From assembly GCA_050084985.1 (NCBI GenBank), contig JBITNC010000002.1, forward strand, positions 3,286,001-3,350,000: a DNA stretch of 64,000 nucleotides. Reading direction: 5' to 3'. Position numbers and translations under genes: made by a program. Source of the stretch: Nageia nagi. Taxonomy: Eukaryota; Pinophyta. Shown in pieces: positions 1 to 9,450 of this stretch. The notes beneath the pieces were generated by a model. The model ran no database searches. It was not told the DNA's origin and saw only the letters and a program-made list of their open reading frames with translations. Numbering within the stretch: the first letter of the stretch is position 1; every line of letters starts with the position of its first letter.

Positions 1-269
1 TGATAATCTTCACAGCATTTGCTTTACAGAACCATTCCAGAAAGAAATCAACTTTCAATGATATTCAATAATGTAAACAAAAGCATTCCTTTCTTGATTG
101 CAGTACTCTCAGTATGATATTTAAAATGAAAAAGAGATATGACAATATGCATCCATGATATGCAAAGAATCCCTTATGTAGCAAATCCTTATGCAATTCA
201 ATAGTATGCAGAAAATATCATACATACAATCATATGCCAAAAATCCCCTTCTAAATAGCTCGAATCGAG

Positions 270-277
270 TATAAATA
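270..277 (-). promoter_or_regulatory. TATA motif of X1 3' region
   Basis: Minus-strand TATTTATA downstream of the ORF. The equivalent position in X3 (25,254-25,261), X2 (4,453-4,460) and the copy at 37,192 (38,104-38,111) also carries TATTTATA, so it looks like a conserved second promoter of the family. Confidence 0.45.
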
Positions 278-714
278 CGCCACTAGAAGTGTTGCCCTAA
301 AGGCATCAAATCTGATATGGTGTGCACACATACAACACACATACTGATCCAAAATATGATTGTTCACACAAAATGATGCAAGTGGTATTTAAAGCTGACA
401 AAATATAAATGCCACAACTATAATACATTTATTTATCTCTAACCTATGCAAAAGAAAATCAAATATGCAATAAATGTTTGGATTCTGAACCGACAGGAGC
501 AAAAACCTCATCCCTGCACCGGTTAGAACCATTAATAAGTTTGACAGATTTGATTTGGTGGGAGCAAAACTTCATCCCTACACCAGTCAAATCAAGTAAA
601 TAAAGTCTGAGTACAACACCAACCACCATCAATATGCATTAATTAAAGAAAGATTATTGCAAACAAAATCTGCAAGTGGATCAGATCTAGGCCAAATCTG
701 ACCCGGTACCGGCG

Positions 715-3539
715 GAGTTCCACTCCTTGTTGGTGAGACCGTACGACTCAATGGTTTCTTCCAAGAACGCTATGGTCTTATGTACTCTGGAAACCATGCT
801 GCCGTTTTGCTAGAAATAGTCCCCAATCTATTTGGACGTAGCCTACATTTGGAATATCTAGATGACCATCTGCCTTTCATGGATGATAGGATGCCTTAAC
901 TTTAACAAATTGAAATCTTCGACATCTAGATGCTCTTGGATCAGGTTTTGGGCCTCTGCCAATACTGCTTTCTTGCGCACACTGTTATCCTCCCTTGAAA
1001 TCTGAGTTGGTATACATATCCTCTCATTTGCTCCTCTACTTTTCTCAAAGTGTTCTGACTTTCAGAACAACATTGCACTTCTCGAGTGCATGCTTCAGCC
1101 AGTCGTGCTGATACATAAACTCATGGCAGTAGACCAATTTTTCGGGTTTGTTAGCAGAGATTTGCTATAAATGGGTGACATTTGGGGAGATAACCATCCA
1201 ACTTCTCAAGGTTTGCCGTTATCTAGGACTTTAGTTCCTAGATTCCAACACCTTCCTCAAAGAGGCTATATATTTGAGAAGATAACTTCTCAATGGTCTC
1301 CATCATCTCCTTCAGTTGGTCCTTCATCAGCTCCCATCCTTCATAAAACGAGGCTTGTTTCTTCAGGTTGACAAGGGTAGTGCTAGTGGTCTAGAACTCC
1401 TTAATAATTTTCCTGCTAGCCGTGAGTTCCCTTTTTAGCCTCTTCACATCCTTCTTAGCTTCGTAGCGTTCCTGTTCCATAACAACGACATTTTGGGTCA
1501 CAATGTGCTTACGGGCTGTCAGTCCCAACTTGATGGGCACATTAAATTTCTCAATCATGTAGTCGTTGGGCCTCTGAGGATGTTTCTCCTTGGAGTAACA
1601 ATGATTGATGGAGATCTCTTTTCGAGTAGTAGAAACAAAAGTGTCAACAAATCTAACCTACTCACCATCGGAAAGGTCCTCTTCTTCATCCTCAGATCTC
1701 AAGTCCTGATCTATTTCTTCATCATGAGCCATACTCATGCCCAGGGCTCTTAGGCAAGCATTTAAGTCAAGATTCGGATGTTCGGTTGTTGGCTTAGGAG
1801 GGAGCCTCTGCACCAACACTCGTCCTTTGTTGATCTTCTTGACTTCTTTGGTAGGAGTGGTTGAACGAGGGCAATTTCCCTACCCTGGTGCTTGTCCTGC
1901 TTTCTCTTCTTTTGTTTTTCTGTCTCCTCTTCATCTTCTTCATCTCCGCCACTGCCACTAATAGATATGCCTTTCTTTCTTGGCTGAGGGGATCTTTAAT
2001 GGCTGGTCCTCTTCATAGAGGGCTTTTGGGAAGACAAGGGCGACCTCTTTTTGTGTTTGGCAGGAGAGGGTTTGGAAGCACCCACCTCTTTGGCACACTT
2101 CACTTCGACGATTTGGATTTCATCATCATAAGTCCAAACGTCTACAATCTGGTCATAATCATCATCTAGGAGAGTTTCAATCTTCATCTCATTAGGTGCA
2201 AAAGCACCTACAGCTACGTTGTCTTGTCCAAGGTACTCTTCATTAGCAACATCATTTGCATCATCATCATCATCATGTTCTTCTTCACCACGACTTTCCT
2301 CATCACTTTCTTGACTCTCTGTCTCTTCCTTGGAGTCTTATATTGTATAGTCGGGTTCTTCATCATTTTCTTCATCAGAAGAAGAAGTGGAATGTTCGGA
2401 AGAACTGGAACTTAGCTGCAGCAAGGGAACTTTATCTCCACATCTAGGAGGACAAGTGGGTCTAGAAGGGATTTCTTCAGTGGATGAATCATTGGCATAG
2501 GCTTCCTCCAGCATGCTCAAGGGGACAATGCGATAGCTAGCATCTCTCAGGTCAGCCATCACCACACTGTGCTTATTAGGTCCTGGGGTATCTTCTCTTG
2601 AAGCTCCTTGTCTTTTTCCAATGGGAAGTAAGGACTTTCTGTCCTGTGGAGGCACAACACTTGCAAAAGGAGGAGGGGATGTTTTGATCGTTAATGGGAC
2701 CTCTTTGGATCTTGCCTTGACAGTTCTGGGTCTCTGAGGTGTCCTTTCTACCTGGAGGGGAGCCTTATTCCTGCTCAAAAGACAATCTATCCTTGCTATC
2801 TCCTCCTCCTCATCCTCCACGTTTCAGTACTTCTCCACATTCCCTAAAGATTTATTCTAGTATGCAATAGGTTTCTGGAATGCGGTGTTGTAGAAATGGG
2901 CAATTACACCTGAGGGATCATAATTTCTAGCTGCCATCTCCTTGAAGAAGACGTATTGTTGTAGCTCCTTCTTCATACTGTTGGCTTCAACCCACATTTG
3001 GAAAACATAACTTGTGATTAAGATGGGCAACTTAATGGTTGCATCCTTCTTTCTCCATACTCGTTGTTTCAAAAATAATAACTGTCTAGCAAATTCCATG
3101 AGGATGGGTCTATCACTGGCATATTTGGGCAGGAGCAAGGTTGTTCTTCGGAGCCATAAACCTTGATGTAAGTATGATTAGTATAATGCAGATAGAAGTC
3201 CGCATGTAAGCTAATGGCTTGAATATTCTCCTTTGATGTCCTTATAAATGGAGTACTCTCATCAATCGTTCCTCTCATAGAAATGCTTGAACTTATTGTG
3301 GTACAACCACTTCAGGTAGATTTGCCACACTGGAGTGCCTTTTTGACCCAAATATCTTTCATTTGCAAGCTCCCTTGATCTGAGCTTGCCATGCAACAAC
3401 AGGTACACAAGATAGGAGTTCATATAAAACCTCTTGGAAGAGCTGAAGTAGGCTAGCTGGTGGCGCAAGGTGTCATTGATAACCTTACTCCATCTGATGG
3501 CCCTCTTGGATTTGATCACTGCAATTAATTTGATGAACT
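715..3539 (-). pseudogene. family X ORF, C-terminal two thirds (X1)
   Basis: Decayed open frames on the minus strand (main open pieces 3,519-3,262, 3,138-2,857, 2,820-2,338, 2,187-1,996) align in order with the + strand copy at 21,866-24,810. Shared landmarks: IRWSKVI, FYMNSYLVYLLLHGKL, the [16 protein letters not shown] segment, ARNYDPSGVIAHFYNTAF, a Ser/Glu/Asp-rich acidic middle, a basic stretch (KQKKRKQDKH) and HDWLKHALEKCN near the C terminus. Function unknown; I recognise no domain with certainty. Several stops and frameshifts, so not expressed as one protein. Confidence 0.65.
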
Positions 3540-4687
3540 TGTTGGGGGATTTTTCTTTCCTACCTTGCTAATGGGCAAATGAGCTTGCAAGGCTTGTGGG
3601 AAGACACCAACATCTAGGTGGTAGGGCGTGATCCCTACCCACTATGAGGACTGGTTACCTCAAAGGTCTCATGATGGGATGTGCGAGAGGTTGCTCAGGA
3701 GATTGGCTAGGATGTTTAAAGCTGTTTCCAACTCAAATATCATTTGTTAGTTAACCAAGGACTTGAAGGGTCCTTATCTCTAGCAAATAGTTGTTTCTCA
3801 AAAGAAAAGGAAAAATAGGTTGTGAAAGTTGTGCTAAAAAAAATGAAAAATAAGGAAAAATGTAGATTAGACCATGGTGTATGAATCGGGCACATGTGTA
3901 TATGGCTCCATCGACATGTACATAGGATTGGGATCTGCTTCTCTTGGGCTTGATTCAGGTTCCACGCACTCTACATCCACTCTACTAGCCAACAACACGA
4001 ATGGACTAGTAAAAGGAGCTTAAAGCAATGGCAAGGGTGGTAAAAGGTGGTTCATGGGTAGATCTTCGAGTGTGAAGTAAAGTTCCTAAGCTAAGCGTCA
4101 TAAGAGAGAGCCATCACAAAATGCACGTGTCTTGTTATGCAAACTATGAACTTATCACAAGTCAAGTTTTACTCAAATCACTTAGGGAGATATTCAAGTA
4201 CTCTCTCATCCACCTCAACAAGGTTTATGAGATGATCCAAGCAACTCAAATGAAACAAGATAGCAATAACATTCATCCACTCAAAGTGTATAAAAAACAT
4301 TCATAGTCCCATCCAAATGAAAGCATTCACCATTCAATTACTTGAAATCACACCACATTCACAAATGGAGCAAACTTGTTTAATTGGCAATAGAATTAAG
4401 TCTCTCACCAGTGCAAAAATGTCTAATCCCCTACAATTTAACCCAAATAGGCTATAAATAGTTTTTGTGGCAACCCAAAGTGTTGTCCTAACCCTAATGC
4501 AAATTACGAAAAAAATAGAAGTGGTCCAATTATAAAGTGCCACATGGCATTACAAGATTTCATCCAAACTTGTGGCAGCAAATCCTCATCCTTCACAAGT
4601 TTGGGAATTAAATAATAATATAATAAAGTATTTTAGCAAAAATAAATGTCATTTGCTTGGAAATAAAAATAAATTGGAAAATTGTGA

Positions 4688-4750
4688 CTAAGATGATGGT
4701 GGGCCCAAGCCTGCAACACGTTCCTCGAAATCCTCATCTAGGAATTTCGT
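4688..4750 (-). pseudogene. residual C terminus of family X ORF in X2
   Basis: About 20 codons (KFLDEDFEERVAGLGPPSS, then TAG) that match the C terminus of the copy at 38,342-39,853 ([18 protein letters not shown]). This shows that X2 once carried the ORF and lost it by internal deletion. Confidence 0.6.
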
Positions 4751-4871
4751 AGCATAAGAAAAGTTCCATCTTGTCCATCCATGTGTTTGTCCTCAAGATG
4801 TGCGCCCGGTTGAAATTGCCTGCCTGGTTGCTGGAAATTGCAGTGGGGGTTTTGGAGCCTTTCTAGGCCTA

Positions 4872-6293
4872 GCGCATGCCCATAAAAGACAAGATTTTGT
4901 CTTTTTGGAGCATGCGCCAGCCCTGGGGATGCATGCTCTCTGCTCGTTGGTGTTCTTGGCTGCCTTGCTCGTCCGATTGAACCTTGAAGCTCACCTTGGA
5001 ACCCGAACACGTCTATTTTTTGCTCTTTCTAGTGCCCAGATGTATCAATTTGATCATTGTGCTCAACTTGGACACTCCCAAAGCTTGGCACATGATTCAA
5101 AAAGACAGATTTTGTCTTTTGAAACCATGCACTCAATCTTCCAGCTCTCCTAGTTTGAGCTCATTGTCCAGAAAGAGAAGATTTTGTCTTTTTGTGGCAT
5201 GTGTTGGTTTGCAAATGCCCAAATTTGCTCAATTTTGGGTTCCTGCTTGTCAGACTTAGCCAAATTTTCGTGTTTTTATCATCCTAAAGGCTCTATGAGT
5301 TTGGCGCATGCCTCAAAAAGTCAAGATATTATCTTTTGAAACCATGCACCAGCCCCTCTAGTCATGTTGGAGTTGAGTTTGAGATTCGAAGTTCCATGCC
5401 TCAGTCAAATTTGCCTTGCAAACCAATTGGGCATGCCCTTGCCTTAGGAGCATGCTATAGAAAGTCAAGATTTTGTCTTTTGAAACGGTGCTCCCAACTC
5501 TCTTGTCATGCTAGCTTGAGCGCATGTTCCAGAAAGACAAGATTTTGTTTTTTTGAGGCATGCGTTGGGTTGCTCTTGCCTGTTTTGTCCTGTCTCGGGG
5601 CCTTAGCAAGTGGGACTTGGTCAATTTTTCACATTTTCCTAGAACTGGTGTCTTGTTGAGTTAGGAGCATGTCAAAAAGACAAGATTTTGCCTTTTGAAA
5701 CGATGCTCCCAACTCTCCTAAGCTAGGAGCATGCTACAAAAAGACAAAATTTTGTCTTTTGAAATGGTGCTCCCAACTCCTTGGGTCATGCTTGCGTTAG
5801 ATGCTGGTTTGAGGAATCCGTGCCTTAGCCAAATTTCCTCATGAGATCGGACTAGATGCCTCTTTGAGTCTGGTGCACGGTTCAAAAAGCCAAGATTTTG
5901 TCTTTTGAAATCATGTGCCAACCCCTCTAGTCCTATTGGAGCTGAGTTTGAGGTTCAAGGTTCCGTGCCTTAGTCAAATTTCACCTTTTTGATGAACTAG
6001 ATGCCTCTTAGTTCTTGGCGCATGCTCCCAAAAGACAAGATTTTTTCTTTTTGAGGCATGCGTCATCCTCCTATGTGCTTGAAATCCACTTTTTCATCTT
6101 CGAACTCAACCTATGTGGCCTTCTAGCTTGATCGCTTGCTCCCAAAAGACAAGATTTTGTCTTTTTAAGGCATGCGCCAACGTTGCTGTGCCTTGTTCTT
6201 GTCTTTTCCTTGCTCCGTTTCTATCCAGACTGCTCCTTGATTCAAGCGCATGATCCAGAAAGACAAGATTTTGTCTTTTTGAGGCATGTGCCA
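4872..6293. repeat. array of 12 compound hairpins (X2 leader)
   Basis: Twelve copies, spaced roughly 70-220 bp, of an inner inverted repeat of the type AAAGACAAGATTTTGTCTTT flanked by an outer pair GCGCATG...CATGCGC. The first (4,872-4,918) can fold as an almost continuous 47-nt hairpin; others lie near 5,087, 5,161, 5,302, 5,449, 5,521, 5,666, 5,727, 5,870, 6,018, 6,127 and 6,246. Sequences between hairpins are much less similar than the hairpins. Confidence 0.85.
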
Positions 6294-6603
6294 AGCCTCA
6301 AAGTGGCCAAGTTTGGCTTAACACTATTCCGAATTGACCTGAACTTCCCTAGCTCACCTAAGACCGACTTTTGGCTTTCTAGACTTAAGTCATATTTTTT
6401 TTTTTGGGAAATTTCAGATTTTGGCCCAACATGAATAAGATGAGGTGATTGATGAGACTAGGTTTAGGACAACTTGACATAATATCTAGGTCTTCCGAAA
6501 CACTTGAATTGTAGGAGACAAAAACATGACCCTTTGTGAAGATGAGTTAGTTAGGGTCCCAAAAATCTTAGGATTTTGGGGCATGTTGTGTTTAGTCACA
6601 ACA

Positions 6604-7275
6604 TGACTCCTTCCTATATTTAGAGTCATTCTCCTGATCTGTGACTTTGGACAACAAAGTGATCAACTTAGTGATTGTAAGAAGGAACTCCTTCCTACGA
6701 GCACTAATCAATCTTTGACCTTGGATACCTTGGTAGTCTTCATACAACCATCTTTTGATGTAAATCTCCAGGCCGGGTAGTAGAATCATGAAATTTCTTT
6801 GAATTGGTTAGTGTATAATCATCTTCGTATTTTCTCCAACCAAAGGCTGCTTCAATTCCATTCGGAGAGAAGTCCATGATTACATTCGCTTCGGTGTCCA
6901 AGAGAACTCTTTTATCATATTTGCATCGCTTGGCTACCTCATAGCACAACTCAGGAAATGGAACAACAAAAGGCATAATAGTGGCATTGAACAATCCACA
7001 AGAATGGATTAGTTCATATGATAAGTCCTTGCTGATGGAGGCAGTGGAGGCTATAGTCTGGATGGGGTCAACATTTCCCTAGTTCGTGTCTCCAACAAAT
7101 ACGTATTACCCCTTGAATTTGGTTTCAGGAAGCTCTGGTTTTTCTCTCTCTTGAAATTGTACCCGATTCTCCCTCAAGGACCTTTCCATTTGGTCCCTTG
7201 TGACCGTCTTTCAAAAAGTTGTCCCTGGACTTTTCTGACCTTGGACGGGGGAGGCCTCACCTTAGAAGTCATCAT
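6604..7275 (-). pseudogene. family X ORF, N-terminal third (X1)
   Basis: The probable start is the ATG at 7,275-7,273 (MMTSKVRPPPSKVRK), about 190 bp downstream of a TATA motif. After two frame breaks the frame encodes FPELCYEVAKRCKYDKR, VIMDFSPNGIEAAFGW and, near 6,670, [11 protein letters not shown]. The same three blocks occur in the copies at 27,790 (+) and 50,716 (-). Interrupted at 6,603 by X2; it continues at 3,539. Unknown function. Confidence 0.65.
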
Positions 7276-7454
7276 AGAATTTTGAAAAATGTGCAGAAAC
7301 TTGCAGAAAAGAAACTGGAAAACTGGTTGGGAATACCCCAAAAATGACTAAATATCAAACTCGATGTGCTTCAAAGAATGCAGCAACAATGGCTAGACAT
7401 GCAGGTATGGGTTACAAAATGTCCTGCAGAAATGAACTAGGACTGCCCTCTTTT

Positions 7455-7520
7455 ATAGGAGATGCATGGAGGGTTTGTGCATGGCATGATGCATGTTTGC
7501 CACTTGTCTTCTTGACTTCT
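7455..7520 (-). promoter_or_regulatory. promoter-like block ahead of X1 ORF
   Basis: Minus strand: GACAAGTGGCA followed about 40 bp later by CTATAAAAG, about 190 bp ahead of the X1 start codon. The same pair (TGACAYGTGGCA then TATAAA) recurs at least twice more in this leader (around 7,970-8,000 and 8,490-8,580) and in X3, X4 and the 46-54 kb copy. Confidence 0.5.
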
Positions 7521-7699
7521 CAACTTCCGGCTTCTTCCACACTTAGAAAATTTTGGCTCTCAGATCCTAGGGCGTACCAATTTGGATGTGTGCTTTTTCA
7601 CTATCTGGAAAGCATGCGAATGGGTTCTTGATGGCCAAAACACATCACATAGTCAATTCTAGGCCAACAATGTTTTATTTGGAAGGTTCAATTCATCAT

Positions 7700-9010
7700 T
7701 TCACATTAGGGCGCATGGATTTGGATGTGTGCTAAAGCATGTGCTACAAAGCATGCGCCTCATACCTTCATGTAACAAAAAAGTGGACCCTAAGATCCAG
7801 CTTGTCCCTTAAAAATGATTGATTGGTTGCATAGGCACATCCTCAATCCCTTATTCCTCCTTGGTGCACCAATTTTGATGAGTCCTTAAGCATGTTCCAG
7901 AAATAGTGCGATTGGGGGGGCTTAATGCAAAATGAAATGAAGTGGTAAAATGACAAAAGGGGTGACTTAATATATAGTCTTCAAACTTGCCACATGTCAT
8001 CCTCTGGTTGGTTGAAGAAAAGGTTAAATGATGGAGCCAAAATTATGGGCGCATTGTTTTGAGGACATGCAAAAGCATGTACCAAAATGCATGCGCTAGC
8101 CACATTGTGTTCTCCAAAAGGACTTAGTCACTTTTCATCGTACTTGAAAGCTTTTATATCTTGGTTGCACCTTTTGAAAGGGGTGCAAAAGCATGTGCCA
8201 GAAAACATGCGCCTAGCTCTTCTCCACTTGGATTTTATACTTAAACAAATTTGACCTTGGGCCAGGATGTTTGGAGACGGGCACACCAATTTAGGTGAGT
8301 TCCTAAGCACACACCAAAAATCATGCACACGGCGTGTGGCACACCTTCCAATGCAAAGGATTAGAAAATTAATGAAAATGACTTAAAATTAATGATCCAG
8401 AACAGGGTGCACGTTTTAAGGGACATGATTTCGTGACTTGGCTTTGCATCGGGCTCCAAATTCAACCAAACAATTTGAATACTGGGGTGAACCTTCCATT
8501 TATAGGCTTGCTAAGGGTGGACAAGTGTCCTGATGTGATAGGTGCAAACAAAGGTCCAATGCATGTGAACACACTTGTCAAGCTTGGGTCCAACACTTAG
8601 CCGAATTTTATACCTCAAAGTTGGGCGCACCGATTTGGGGACATGCAAAAGCATGTACCTTAAAACGTGCGCTTGGCCTTCCTTTTTTCGCACAACTTAA
8701 AAATTTTCTAAGTATAGAGACTTCTCAATGATCTTTGTCGCATTGTTTTGGGGACTTGCAAAAAGCATGTCCCTCAAAACATGTGCTTAGGCACAAAATG
8801 CAAATTTTCCTTCAAAATGACTAGAATGATCCTCAAAATGGAATGTAATGGAGGGGATGCAATCTTTTATAGTATGATAGATATGAAAAATGCAGTATTA
8901 AGACTGAAAATGCAAGACTAACTTCGAAATATGCAGCATAAAGGAAGGCGCACGTTTCAGGGTACATGCAAAAGCATGTCCCTCAAAACATGCGCATAGG
9001 CACAATGACA
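7700..9010. repeat. hairpin array in X1 leader
   Basis: About seven compound hairpins with inner palindrome ACATGCAAAAGCATGT and outer pair of the GCGCA(T/C)...(A/G)TGCGC type; clear copies near 7,713, 8,048, 8,162, 8,277, 8,622, 8,737 and 8,945. Same architecture as the X2 array but a different inner stem sequence. Confidence 0.75.
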
Positions 9011-9158
9011 CTTTTTCGACTTGTTTTCATCATGACAGTGCAGACCTTGTTATGTTTCCTCTTTCTAATTTAAGATGCATGCATTTCCTTGAAAATTTTC
9101 TTCCATGTCTTTATGCTCGAGTTCTTGAGAGTCCTCAAAAGTGCAAATTTTTTGGGGG

Positions 9159-9176
9159 TGTTGTGCAGGCACAACA
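9159..9176 (-). repeat. 5' terminal hairpin of X1
   Basis: TGTTGTGCAGGCACAACA: 7-bp perfect stem with a 4-nt loop, at the junction with LINE coding sequence. The same terminal hairpin is present at 19,603 and, less perfectly, at 54,161-54,178. Confidence 0.7.
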
Positions 9177-9450
9177 ATAGGACTTGTCGGCTATGCCCCC
9201 TACAAGAGGTTGATAATGAGGAGCACTTGATACTTAGATGTTCTATGTACTACAAGATTTGTGGATGGTATTACTGCCTCTATAGGGAGTCTCGAGGCTC
9301 TCTATCCACCTTTCTTCGTTATCTTGACCAAAGATGTTTGGCCCTCTTTCTGTGTGAGATCATTACGTTTAGGTGTGGAGCTATATAATGACACATAGAT
9401 ATCCCCTAGACTACCTGATAGATCAACTCCTTTTTTCTGTCCACTTCGTA
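9177..9450 (+). pseudogene. LINE ORF2 C-terminal fragment (zinc-knuckle region)
   Basis: Frame encodes RTCRLCPLQEVDNEEHLILR followed by CSMYYKI, a C-x2-C-...-H-x4-C knuckle near the end of many plant non-LTR retrotransposon ORF2 proteins. Truncated on the left by insertion of X1. Probably the same LINE lineage as the reverse transcriptase at 14.4-16.6 kb, but a separate copy. Confidence 0.6.

Larger units (their letters stand above)
3540..6603 (-). mobile_element. family X element, copy X2, internally deleted, nested in X1
   Basis: The termini are read as TGTTGGGGG at 3,540 and CACAACA ending at 6,603. It interrupts the X1 ORF: the codons on either side (…YRKE at 6,610 and FIKL at 3,539) rejoin when it is removed. 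Flanking bases are gaact and tgact, an imperfect 5-bp target duplication. Minus-strand order: 5' hairpin terminus, leader with 12 hairpins, about 20 final codons of the X ORF ending at a stop (4,688-4,690), 3' region with TATA, terminus. Nearly the whole ORF is deleted, making a 3.06-kb derivative. The 3' region (3,540-4,740) is about 1.2 kb and recurs at 37,192-38,400. Confidence 0.75.
1..9176 (-). mobile_element. family X element, copy X1 (3' end outside window, interrupted by X2)
   Basis: Read on the minus strand it begins at 9,176 with the terminal hairpin TGTTGTGCCTGCACAACA followed by a C-rich and T-rich run, then a hairpin array (about 7,700-9,010), promoter-like blocks, an ORF split by X2 (7,275-6,604 and 3,539 to about 715), and a 3' region with a TATA motif (270-277). 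The 3' terminus is left of base 1. It is inserted in the C-terminal coding end of a LINE (9,177 onward). The segment up to base 1 is homologous, in reverse complement, to 24,840-25,350 of copy X3. No reverse transcriptase, integrase or known transposase is visible in it. Confidence 0.7.

Noticed and set aside
4860-6300. Regularly spaced repeats resembling a CRISPR array
   Set aside because: Spacing varies from about 70 to 220 bp, units diverge, and the context is a plant nuclear transposon; it is a transposon hairpin array.
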